Below, piece after piece: positions 1-11,801 of a stretch of 64,000 nucleotides of DNA; the first letter of the stretch is position 1, and the number at the start of each line of letters is the position of its first letter. The notes beneath the pieces are model-generated. The model was not told the DNA's origin and searched no databases. It saw only the letters and a program-made list of their open reading frames with translations. Where the stretch lies: contig NC_080044.1 of NCBI RefSeq assembly GCF_012489685.1, forward strand, positions 56,163,507-56,227,506, read 5' to 3'. The stretch comes from Lotus japonicus. Its lineage: Eukaryota; Streptophyta; Magnoliopsida; Fabales; Fabaceae. The translations under genes and the position numbers were made by a program.

Positions 1-1672
1 AATCAGACTGAAATTTGGCGAATTGTAGCCAGGGTTGTGATCCTTTCGTTCCAGACTGTGTCGAGAATTTGATGTTTGAGCAGTAGCATGTCACAGCTCC
101 TGCAATCGCGGGACCCTCTTAAAAGTCGAATCTCCATAAAAGTTCCTTTTCAAATTTATAGCTCGTTAAGTTAGCTATGGGTGGCCTCAATCAGACTGAA
201 ATTTTGCGACTTGTAGCAAGGGATGTGATCCTTTCCTTCCAGACTGTGTTGAGAATTTGATATTTTTTAGCAGCACCATGTCACAGTTTCCGGCAATCGC
301 GGGACCCTCCTAAAAGTCGAATCTCCATAAAAGTTCCTTTTCAAATTTGTAGCTCGTTAAGTTAGCTATGGGTGGCCTCAATCAGACTGAAATTTTGCGA
401 CTTGTAGCAGGGATGTGATCCTTTCCTTCCAGACTGTGTTGAGAATTTGATATTTTTTTAGCAGCAATGTCACAACTTCCGGCAATCGCGGGACCCTCCT
501 AAAAGTCGAATCTCCATTTAGGTTTCTTTTTCAAAGGATATAGCTCGTTAAGTTAGCTCTGTGTGGCCTCAATCAGACTGAAATTTGGCGAATTGTAGCC
601 AGGGTTGTGATCCTTTCGTTCCAGACTGTGTCGAGAATTTGATGTTTGAGCAGTAGCATGTGACAGCTTCCAGCAATCGCGGGACCCTCTTAAAAGTCGA
701 ATCTCCATAAAAGTTCCTTTTCAAATTTGTAGCTCGTTAAGTTAGCTATGGGTGGCCTCAATCAGACTGAAATTTTGCGACTTGTAGCAAGGGATGTGAT
801 CCTTTCCTTCCAGACTGTGTTGAGAATTTGATATTTTTTAGCAGCACCATGTCACAGCTTCCGGCAATCGCGGGACCCTCCTAAAAGTCGAATCTCCATA
901 AAAGTTCCTTTTCAAATTTGTAGCTCGTTAAGTTAGCTATGGGTGGCCTCAATCAGACTGAAATTTTGCGACTTGTAGCAAGGGAGTGATCCTTTCCTTC
1001 CAGACTGTGTTGAGAATTTGATATTTTTTAGCAGCACCATGTCACAGCTTCCGGCAATCGCGGGACCCTCCTAAAAGTCGAATCTCCATTTAAAGTTCTT
1101 TTCAAATTTGTAGCTCGTTAAGTTAGCTATGTGGCCTCAATCAGACTGAAATTTGGCGAATTGTAGCCAGGGTGTGATCCTTTCGTTCCAGACTGTGTCG
1201 AGAATTTGAGGTTTTTGAGCAGCAGCATGTCACAGCTTCCGGCAATCGCGGGACCCTCCTAAAAGTCGAATCTCCATTTAGGTTCTTTTTCAAAGATATA
1301 GCTCCTTAAGTTAGCTCTGTGTGGCCTCAATCAGACTGAAATTGGCGAATTGTAGCCAGGGTTGTGATCCTTTCGTTCCAGACTGTGTCGAGAATTTGAT
1401 GTTTTTGAGCAGCAGCGTGTCACAGCTTCCGGCAATCGCGGGACCCTCTTAAAAGACGAATCTCCATTTAGGTTATTTTCAAAGTTGTAGCTCATTAAGT
1501 TAGCTCAGTGTGGCCTCAATCAGACTGAAATTTCAGAACTTGTAGCCAGGGTGTGTTCCTTTCATTGCAGACCGGGTTGAGAATTTTATGTTTTTGAGCA
1601 GAAGCATGTCACAACTTCCGGCAATCGCGGGACCTCTTAAAAGTCGAATCTCCATTTAGGTTCTTTTTCAAA
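1..1672 (-). repeat. Satellite array segment, inverted relative to the rest
   Basis: About nine tandem monomers of ~185-190 bp, each the reverse complement of the monomers found from 1773 onward. The motif 'ggcctcaatcagactgaa' recurs once per monomer here, while its complement 'tcagtctgattgaggcc' recurs downstream. Monomers differ by many one- or two-base indels in homopolymer runs, more than in the main array, which suggests an unpolished contig end. The segment ends directly at an N gap, so whether the inversion is real or a flipped contig cannot be decided from the sequence. Confidence 0.95.
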
Positions 1673-1772
1673 NNNNNNNNNNNNNNNNNNNNNNNNNNNN
1701 NNNNNNNNNNNNNNNNNNNNNNNNNNNNNNNNNNNNNNNNNNNNNNNNNNNNNNNNNNNNNNNNNNNNNNNN
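1673..1772. other. Assembly gap, 100 N
   Basis: Exactly 100 N, the customary placeholder for a scaffold gap of unknown size. Satellite orientation flips across it: minus on the left, plus on the right. Confidence 1.
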
Positions 1773-1799
1773 GCTACAATTCGCCAAATTTTAGTCTGA

Positions 1800-3304
1800 T
1801 TGAGGCCACACGGAGCTAACTTAACGAGCTACAACTTTGAAAAAGAACCTAAATGGAGATTCGACTTTTCCGCGACTGCCGGAAGCTGTGACATGCTGCT
1901 GCTCAAAAACATAAAATTCTCAACACAGTCTGGAACGAAAGGAACACAGCCCTTGCTACAAAGTCGCAAAATTTCAGTCTGATTGAGGCCACACTGAGCT
2001 AACTTAATGAGCTACAACTTTGAAAAAGAACCTAAATGAGATTCGACTTTTCCGCGATTGCCGGAAGCTGTGACATGCTGCTGCTCAAAAACATAAAATT
2101 CTCAACACGGTCTGGAATGAGAGGAACACAGCCCTGCTACAAGTCGCAAAATTTCAGTCTGATTGAGGCCACACTGAGCTAACTTAATGAGCTACAACTT
2201 TGAAAAAGAACCTAAATGGACATTCGACTTTTAGAGGGTCCCGCGATTGCCGGAAGCTGTGACACGCTGCTGCTCAAAAACATCGAATTCTCGACATAGT
2301 CTGGAACGAAAGGATCAAAGCCCTGGCTACAAGTCGCGAAATTTTAGTCTGATTGAGGCCGCACGAAGCTAACTTAACGAGCTACAACTTTGAAAAAGAA
2401 CCTCAATGGAGATTCGACTTTTAGGAGGGTCCCGCGATTGCCGGAAGCTGTGACATGCTGTTGCTCAAAAACATCAAATTCCCGACACAGTCTGGAACGA
2501 AAGGATCACAAAACTGGCTACAATTCGCAAATTTCAGTCTGATTGAGGCCACACGGAGCTAACTTAAAGAGCTATATCTTTGAAAAAGAACTTAAATGGA
2601 GATTCGACTTTTAGGAGGGTCCCGCGATTGCCGGAAGCTGTGACATGGTGCTGCTAAAAAATATCAAATTCTCAACACAGTCTGGAAGGAAAGGATCACA
2701 TCCCTTGCTACAAGTCGCAAAATTTCAGTCTGATTGAGGCCACACATAGCTAATTAACGAGCTACAATTGGAAAGCAACTTTTTAAGGGAGATTCGACTT
2801 TTAAGAGGGTCCCGCGATTGCCGGAAGCTGTGACATTCTGCTGCTCAAAACATCAAATTCTCGACACATTCTGGAACGAAAGGATCACAACCCTGGCTAC
2901 AATTCGCTAAATTTCAGTCTGATTGAGGCCACACAGAGCTAACTTAACGAGCTATATCTTTGAAAAAGAACCTAAATGGAGATTCGACTTTTAGGAGGGT
3001 CCCGCGATTGCCGGAAGCTGTGACATGCTGCTGCTCAAAAACCTCAAATTCTCGACACAGTCTGGAACGAAAGGATCACAGCCCTGGCTACAATTCGAAA
3101 AATTTCAGTCTGATTGAGGCCACACGGAGCTAACTTAATGAGCTACAACTTTGAAAAAGAACCTAAATGGAGATTCGACTTTTAGGAGGGTCCCGCGATT
3201 GCCTGAAGCTGTGACATGCTGCTGCTCAAAAACATCAAATTCTCGACACAGTCTGGAACGAAAGGAACACTGCCCTGGCTACAATTCGCCAAATTTTAGT
3301 CTGA
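1800..3304 (+). repeat. Satellite 8-mer HOR unit (1505 bp), indel-rich copy
   Basis: This eight-monomer unit is followed at 3305 by a unit with the same order of monomer types. It carries one-base losses and altered runs relative to that copy, for example 'cctaaatgag' near 2030 and 'gccctgctac' near 2132. These look like consensus errors close to the gap at 1673-1772, though real mutation is possible. Confidence 0.8.
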
Positions 3305-6285
3305 TTGAGGCCACACGGAGCTAACTTAACGAGCTACAACTTTGAAAAAGAACCTAAATGGAGATTCGACTTTTCCGCGACTGCCGGAAGCTGTGACATG
3401 CTGCTGCTCAAAAACATAAAATTCTCAACACGGTCTGGAATGAAAGGAACACAGCCCTTGCTACAAGTCGCAAAATTTCAGTCTGATTGAGGCCACACTG
3501 AGCTAACTTAATGAGCTACAACTTTGAAAAAGAACCTAAATGTAGATTCGACTTTTCCGCGATTGCCGGAAGCTGTGACATGCTGCTGCTCAAAAACATA
3601 AAATTCTCAACACGGTCTGGAATGAGAGGAACACAGCCCTTGCTACAAGTCGCAAAATTTCAGTCTGATTGAGGCCACACTGAGCTAACTTAATGAGCTA
3701 TAACTTTGAAAAAGAACCTAAATGGACATTCGACTTTTAAGAGGGTCCCGCGATTGCCGGAAGCTGTGACACGCTGCTGCTCAAAAACATCGAATTCTCG
3801 ACATAGTATGGAACGAAAGGATCAAAGCCCTGGCTACAAGTCGCGAAATTTAGTCTGATTGAGGCCGCACGAAGCTAACTTAACGAGCTACAACTTTGAA
3901 AAAGAACCTCAATGGAGATTCGACTTTTAGGAGGGTCCCGCGATTGCCGGAAGCTGTGACATGCTGTTGCTCAAAAACATCAAATTCCCGACACAGTCTG
4001 GAACGAAAGGATCACAAAACTGGCTACAATTCGCAAATTTCAGTCTGATTGAGGCCACACGGAGCTAACTTAAAGAGCTATATCTTTGAAAAAGAACTTA
4101 AATGGAGATTCGACTTTTAGGAGGGTCCCGCGATTGCCGGAAGCTGTGACATGGTGCTGCTAAAAAATATCAAATTCTCAACACAGTCTGGAAGGAAAGG
4201 ATCACATCCCTTGCTACAAGTCGCAAAATTTCAGTCTGATTGAGGCCACACATAGCTAATTTAACGAGCTACAAATTTGAAAAGCAACTTTTATGGAGAT
4301 TCGACTTTTAAGAGGGTCCCGCGATTGCCGGAAGCTGTGACATTCTGCTGCTCAAAACATCAAATTCTCGACACATTCTGGAACGAAAGGATCACAACCC
4401 TGGCTACAATTCGCCAAATTTCAGTCTGATTGAGGCCACACAGAGCTAACTTAACGAGCTATATCTTTGAAAAAGAACATAAATGGAGATTCGACTTTTA
4501 GGAGGGTCCCGCGATTGCCGGAAGCTGTGACATGCTGCTGCTCAAAAACCTCAAATTCTCGACACAGTCTGGAACGAAAGGATCACAACCCGGGCTACAA
4601 TTCGCAAATTTCAGTATGATTGAGGCCACACGGAGTTAACTTAACGAGCTATATATTTGAAAAAGAACTTAAATGGAGATTCGACTTTTAGGAGGGTCCC
4701 GCGATTGTCGGAAGCTGTGACATGGTGCTGCTAAAAAATATCAAATTCTCGACACAGTCTGAAAGGAAAGGATCACATCCCTTGCTACAAGTCGCAAAAT
4801 TTCAGTCTGATTGAGGCCACACATAGCTAACTTAACGAGCTACAAATATGAAAAGGAACTTTTATGGAGATTCGACTTTTAAGAGGGTCCCGCGATTGCC
4901 GGAAGCTGTGACATGCTGCTGCTCAAAAACATCAATTTCTCGACACAGTTTGGAACGAAAGGATCACAACCCTGGCTACAATTCGCAAATTTCAGTCTGA
5001 TTGAGGCCACACAGAGCTAACTTAACGAGCTATATCTTTGAAAAAGAACTTAAATGGAGATTCGACTTTTAGGAGGGTCCCGCGATTGCCGGAAGCTGTG
5101 ACATGCTGCCGCTCAAAAACCTCAAATTCTCGACACAGTCTGGAACGAAAGGAACACTGCCCTGGCTACAAGTTCTGAAATTTCAGTCTGATTGAGGCCA
5201 CACTGAGCTAACTTAATGAGCTACAACTTTGAAAAAGAACCTAAATGGAGATTTGACTTTTGGGAGGGTCCCGCGATTGGCTGAAGCTGCGACATGCTGC
5301 TGCTCAAAAACATCAAATTCTCGACACAGTCTGGAACGAAAGGAACACTGCCCTGGCTACAATTCGCAAAATTCAGTCTGATTGAGGCCACACGGAGCTA
5401 ACTTAACGAGCTATATATTTGAAAAAGAACTTAAATGGAGATTCGACTTTTAGGAGGGTCCCGCGATTGTCGGAAGCTGTGACATGGTGCTGCTAAAAAA
5501 TATCAAATTCTCAACACAGTCTGGAAGGAAAGGATCACATCCCTTGCTACAAGTCGCAAAATTTCAGTCTGATTGAGGCCACACATAGCTAACTTAACGA
5601 GCTACAAATTTGAAAAGCAACTTTTATGGAGATTCGACTTTTAAGAGGGTCCCGCGATTGCCGGAAGCTGTGACATGCTGCTGCTCAAAAACATCAAATT
5701 CTCGACACAGTCTGGAACGAAAGGATCACAACCCTGGCTACAATTCGCAAATTTCAGTCTGATTGAGGCCACACAGAGCTAACTTAACGAGCTATATATC
5801 TGAAAAAGAACTTAAATGGAGATTCGACTTTTAGGAGGGTCCCGCGATTGCCGGAAGCTGTGACATGGTGCTGCTAAAAAATATCAAATTCTCAACACAG
5901 TCTGGAAGGAAAGGATCACATCACTTGCTACAAGTCGCAAAATTTCAGTCTGATTGAGGCCACACATAGCTAACTTAACGAACTCAAATTTGAAAAGGAA
6001 CTTTTATGGAGATTCGACTTTTAAGAGGGTCCCGCGATTGCAGGAAGCTGTGACATTCTGCTGCTCAAAACATCAAATTCTCGACACAGTCTGGAACGAA
6101 AGGATCACAACCCTGGCTACAATTCGCCAAATTTCAGTCTGATTGAGGCCACACAGAGCTAACTTAACGAGCTATATCTTTGAAAAAGAACCTAAATGGA
6201 GATTCGACTTTTAGGAGGGTCCCGCGATTGCCGGAAGCTGTGACATGCTGCTGCTCAAAAACCTCAAATTCTCGACACAGTCTGG
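3305..6285 (+). repeat. Duplicated satellite block, copy 1 (partner 11802-14785)
   Basis: A roughly 3-kb run of satellite matching 11802-14785 nearly base for base at an offset of 8497-8498 bp. Shared private variants include 'cacggagttaactta' near 4630 and 13130, and the monomer with 'gatttgacttttggg' near 5250 and 13748. The match stops near 6285, where this copy continues with 'ctggaatgaaagg' and the partner with 'ctggaacgaaagg'. The offset is about 45 monomers, a level of organisation above the 1.5-kb HOR. Confidence 0.8.
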
Positions 6286-7468
6286 AATGAAAGGAACACA
6301 GCCCTTGCTACAAGTCGCAAAATTTCAGTCTGATTGAGGCCACACTGAGCTAACTTAATGAGCTACAACTTTGAAAAAGAACCTAATTGGAGATTCGACT
6401 TTTCCGCGATTGCCGGAAGCTGTGACATGCTGCTGCTCAAAAACATAAAATTCTCAACACGGTCTGGAATGAGAGGAACACAGCCCTTGCTACAAGTCGC
6501 AAAATTTCAGTCTGATTGAGGCCACACTGAGCTAACTTAATGAGCTACAACTTTGAAAAAGAACCTAAATGGACATTCGACTTTTAAGAGGGTCCCGCGA
6601 TTGCCGGAAGCTGTGACACGCTGCTGCTCAAAAACATCGAATTCTCGACATAGTATGGATCGAAAGGATCAAAGCCCTGGCTACAAGCCGCGAAATTTTA
6701 GTCTGATTGAGGCCGCACGGAGCTAAATTAACGAGCTACAACTTTGAAAAAGAACCTCAACGGAGATTCGACTTTTAGGAGGGTCCCGCGATTGCCGGAA
6801 GCTGTGACATGCTGTTGCTCAAAAACATCAAATTCCCGACACAGTCTGGAACGAAAGGATCACAAAACTAGCTACAATTCGCAAATTTCAGTCTGATTGA
6901 GGCCACACGGAGCTAACTTAAAGAGCTATATCTTTGAAAAAGAACTTAAATGGAGATTCGACTTTTAGGAGGGTCCCGCGATTGCCGGAAGCTGTGACAT
7001 GGTGCTGCTAAAAAATATCAAATTCTCAACACAGTCTGGAAGGAAAGGATCACATCCCTTGCTACAAGTCGCAAAATTTCAGTCTGATTGAGGCCACACA
7101 TAGCTAATTTAACGAGCTACAAATTTGAAAAGCAACTTTTATGGAGATTCGACTTTTAAGAGGGTCCCGCGATTGCCGGAAGCTGTGACATTCTGCTGCT
7201 CAAAACATCAAATTCTCGACACATTCTGGAACGAAAGGATCACAACCCTGGCTACAATTCGCCAAATTTCAGTCTGATTGAGGCCACACAGAGCTAACTT
7301 AACGAGCTATATCTTTGAAAAAGAACCTAAATGGAGATTCGACTTTTAGGAGGGTCCCGCGATTGCCGGAAGCTGTGACATGCTGCTGCTCAAAAACATC
7401 AAATTCTCGACACAGTCTGGAACGAAAGGAACACTGCCCTGGCTACAATTCGCCAAATTTTAGTCTGA
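6152..7468 (+). repeat. Satellite 7-mer HOR unit (1317 bp), first of a tandem pair
   Basis: Seven monomers repeated almost unchanged in the next 1317 bp. Shared private variants are 'tatggatcgaaagg' near 6654 and 7972, 'ctacaagccgcg' and 'gagctaaattaacg'. One monomer fewer than the neighbouring 8-mers indicates unequal exchange or monomer loss. Confidence 0.75.
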
Positions 7469-8785
7469 TTGAGGCCACACGGAGCTAACTTAACGAGCTA
7501 CAACTTTGAAAAAGAACCTAAATGGAGATTCGACTTTTCCGTGACTGCCGGAAGCTGTGACATGCTGCTGCTCAAAAACATAAAATTCTCAACACGGTCT
7601 GGAATAAAAGGAACACAGCCCTTGCTACAAGTCGCAAAATTTCAGTCTGATTGAGGCCACACTGAGCTAACTTAATGAGCTACAACTTTGAAAAAGAACC
7701 TAAATGTAGATTCGACTTTTCCGCGATTGCCGGAAGCTGTGACATGCTGCTGCTCAAAAACATAAAATTCTCAACACGGTCTGGAATGAGAGGAACACAG
7801 CCCTTGCTACAAGTCGCAAAATTTCAGTCTGATTGAGGCCACACTGAGCTAACTTAATGAGCTACAACTTTGAAAAAGAACCTAAATGGACATTCGACTT
7901 TTAAGAGGGTCCCGCGATTGCCGGAAGCTGTGACACGCTGCTGCTCAAAAACATCGAATTCTCGACATAGTATGGATCGAAAGGATCAAAGCCCTGGCTA
8001 CAAGCCGCGAAATTTTAGTCTGATTGAGGCCGCACGGAGCTAAATTAACGAGCTACAACTTTGAAAAAGAACCTCAACGGAGATTCGACTTTTAGGAGGG
8101 TCCCGCGATTGCCGGAAGCTGTGACATGCTGTTGCTCAAAAACATCAAATTCCCGACACAGTCTGGAACGAAAGGATCACAAAACTAGCTACAATTCGCA
8201 AATTTCAGTCTGATTGAGGCCACACGGAGCTAACTTAAAGAGCTATATCTTTGAAAAAGAACTTAAATGGAGATTCGACTTTTAGGAGGGTCCCGCGATT
8301 GCCGGAAGCTGTGACATGGTGCTGCTAAAAAATATCAAATTCTCAACACAGTCTGGAAGGAAAGGATCACATCCCTTGCTACAAGTCGCAAAATTTCAGT
8401 CTGATTGAGGCCACACATAGCTAATTTAACGAGCTACAAATTTGAAAAGCAACTTTTATGGAGATTCGACTTTTAAGAGGGTCCCGCGATTGCCGGAAGC
8501 TGTGACATTCTGCTGCTCAAAACATCAAATTCTCGACACATTCTGGAACGAAAGGATCACAACCCTGGCTACAATTCGCCAAATTTCAGTCTGATTGAGG
8601 CCACACAGAGCTAACTTAACGAGCTATATCTTTGAAAAAGAACCTAAATGGAGATTCGACTTTTAGGAGGGTCCCGCGATTGCCGGAAGCTGTGACATGC
8701 TGCTGCTCAAAAACATCAAATTCTCGACACAGTCTGGAACGAAAGGAACACTGCCCTGGCTACAATTCGCCAAATTTTAGTCTGA
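7469..8785 (+). repeat. Satellite 7-mer HOR unit (1317 bp), second of a tandem pair
   Basis: Near-identical to the preceding 1317 bp. Its first monomer carries 'tttccgtgactgccgg' and 'ctggaataaaagg', which recur exactly 1317 bp later at the start of the following unit and are not seen in other first monomers of the window. Confidence 0.75.
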
Positions 8786-10293
8786 TTGAGGCCACACGGA
8801 GCTAACTTAACGAGCTACAACTTTGAAAAAGAACCTAAATGGAGATTCGACTTTTCCGTGACTGCCGGAAGCTGTGACATGCTGCTGCTCAAAAACATAA
8901 AATTCTCAACACGGTCTGGAATAAAAGGAACACAGCCCTTGCTACAAGTCGCAAAATTTCAGTCTGATTGAGGCCACACTGAGCTAACTTAATGAGCTAC
9001 AACTTTGAAAAAGAACCTAAATGTAGATTCGACTTTTCCGCGATTGCCGGAAGCTGTGACATGCTGCTGCTCAAAAACATAAAATTCTCAACACGGTCTG
9101 GAATGAGAGGAACACAGCCCTTGCTACAAGTCGCAAAATTTCAGTCTGATTGAGGCCACACTGAGCTAACTTAATGAGCTACAACTTTGAAAAAGAACCT
9201 AAATGGACATTCGACTTTTAAGAGGGTCCCGCGATTGCCGGAAGCTGTGACACGCTGCTGCTCAAAAACATCGAATTCTCGACATAGTATGGAACGAAAG
9301 GATCAAAGCCCTGGCTACAAGTCGCGAAATTTTAGTCTGATTGAGGCCGCACGAAGCTAACTTAACGAGCTACAACTTTGAAAAAGAACCTCAATGGAGA
9401 TTCGACTTTTAGGAGGGTCCCGCGATTGCCGGAAGCTGTGACATGCTGTTGCTCAAAAACATCAAATTCCCGACACAGTCTGGAACGAAAGGATCACAAA
9501 ACTGGCTACAATTCGCAAATTTCAGTCTGATTGAGGCCACACGGAGCTAACTTAAAGAGCTATATCTTTGAAAAAGAACTTAAATGGAGATTCGACTTTT
9601 AGGAGGGTCCCGCGATTGCCGGAAGCTGTCACATGGTGCTGCTAAAAAATATCAAATTCTCAACACAGTCTGGAAGGAAAGGATCACATCCCTTGCTACA
9701 AGTCGCAAAATTTCAGTCTGATTGAGGCCACACATAGCTAATTTAACGAGCTACAAATTTGAAAAGCAACTTTTAAGGAGATTCGACTTTTAAGAGGGTC
9801 CCGCGATTGCCGGAAGCTGTGACATTCTGCTGCTCAAAACATCAAATTCTCGACACATTCTGGAACGAAAGGATCACAACCCTGGCTACAATTCGCTAAA
9901 TTTCAGTCTGATTGAGGCCACACAGAGCTAACTTAACGAGCTATATCTTTGAAAAAGAACCTAAATGGAGATTCGACTTTTAGGAGGGTCCCGCGATTGC
10001 CGGAAGCTGTGACATGCTGCTGCTCAAAAACCTCAAATTCTCGACACAGTCTGGAACGAAAGGATCACAGCCCTGGCTACAATTCGAAAAATTTCAGTCT
10101 GATTGAGGCCACACGGAGCTAACTTAATGAGCTACAACTTTGAAAAAGAACCTAAATGGAGATTCGACTTTTAGGAGGGTCCCGCGATTGCCTGAAGCTG
10201 TGACATGCTGCTGCTCAAAAACATCAAATTCTCGACACAGTCTGGAACGAAAGGAACACTGCCCTGGCTACAATTCGCCAAATTTTAGTCTGA
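8786..10293 (+). repeat. Satellite 8-mer HOR unit (1508 bp)
   Basis: Eight monomers. The same monomer order follows in the next 1508 bp with only scattered substitutions; the rare variant 'gaagctgtcacatgg' appears in both copies near 9625 and 11133. Confidence 0.8.
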
Positions 10294-11801
10294 TTGAGGC
10301 CACACGGAGCTAACTTAACGAGCTACAACTTTGAAAAAGAACCTAAATGGAGATTCGACTTTTCCGCGACTGCCGGAAGCTGTGACATGCTGCTGCTCAA
10401 AAACATAAAATTCTCAACACGGTCTGGAATGAAAGGAACACAGCCCTTGCTACAAGTCGCAAAATTTCAGTCTGATTGAGGCCACACTGAGCTAACTTAA
10501 TGAGCTACAACTTTGAAAAAGAACCTAAATGTAGATTCGACTTTTCCGCGATTGCCGGAAGCTGTGACATGCTGCTGCTCAAAAACATAAAATTCTCAAC
10601 ACGGTCTGGAATGAGAGGAACACAGCCCTTGCTACAAGTCGCAAAATTTCAGTCTGATTGAGGCCACACTGAGCTAACTTAATGAGCTACAACTTTGAAA
10701 AAGAACCTAAATGGACATTCGACTTTTAAGAGGGTCCCGCGATTGCCGGAAGCTGTGACACGCTGCTGCTCAAAAACATCGAATTCTCGACATAGTATGG
10801 AACGAAAGGATCAAAGCCCTGGCTACAAGTCGCGAAATTTTAGTCTGATTGAGGCCGCACGAAGCTAACTTAACGAGCTACAACTTTGAAAAAGAACCTC
10901 AATGGAGATTCGACTTTTAGGAGGGTCCCGCGATTGCCGGAAGCTGTGACATGCTGTTGCTCAAAAACATCAAATTCCCGACACAGTCTGGAACGAAAGG
11001 ATCACAAAACTGGCTACAATTCGCAAATTTCAGTCTGATTGAGGCCACACGGAGCTAACTTAAAGAGCTATATCTTTGAAAAAGAACTTAAATGGAGATT
11101 CGACTTTTAGGAGGGTCCCGCGATTGCCGGAAGCTGTCACATGGTGCTGCTAAAAAATATCAAATTCTCAACACAGTCTGGAAGGAAAGGATCACATCCC
11201 TTGCTACAAGTCGCAAAATTTCAGTCTGATTGAGGCCACACATAGCTAATTTAACGAGCTACAAATTTGAAAAGCAACTTTTAAGGAGATTCGACTTTTA
11301 AGAGGGTCCCGCGATTGCCGGAAGCTGTGACATTCTGCTGCTCAAAACATCAAATTCTCGACACATTCTGGAACGAAAGGATCACAACCCTGGCTACAAT
11401 TCGCTAAATTTCAGTCTGATTGAGGCCACACAGAGCTAACTTAACGAGCTATATCTTTGAAAAAGAACCTAAATGGAGATTCGACTTTTAGGAGGGTCCC
11501 GCGATTGCCGGAAGCTGTGACATGCTGCTGCTCAAAAACCTCAAATTCTCGACACAGTCTGGAACGAAAGGATCCCAGCCCTGGCTACAATTCGAAAAAT
11601 TTCAGTCTGATTGAGGCCACACGGAGCTAACTTAATGAGCTACAACTTTGAAAAAGAACCTAAATGGAGATTCGACTTTTAGGAGGGTCCCGCGATTGCC
11701 TGAAGCTGTGACATGCTGCTGCTCAAAAACATCAAATTCTCGACACAGTCTGGAACGAAAGGAACACTGCCCTGGCTACAATTCGCCAAATTTTAGTCTG
11801 A
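10294..11801 (+). repeat. Satellite 8-mer HOR unit (1508 bp)
   Basis: Tandem copy of 8786-10293 with the same eight monomer types in order. A private change, 'ggatcccagccc' near 11571 in place of 'ggatcacagccc', shows that the two copies have begun to diverge. Confidence 0.8.
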
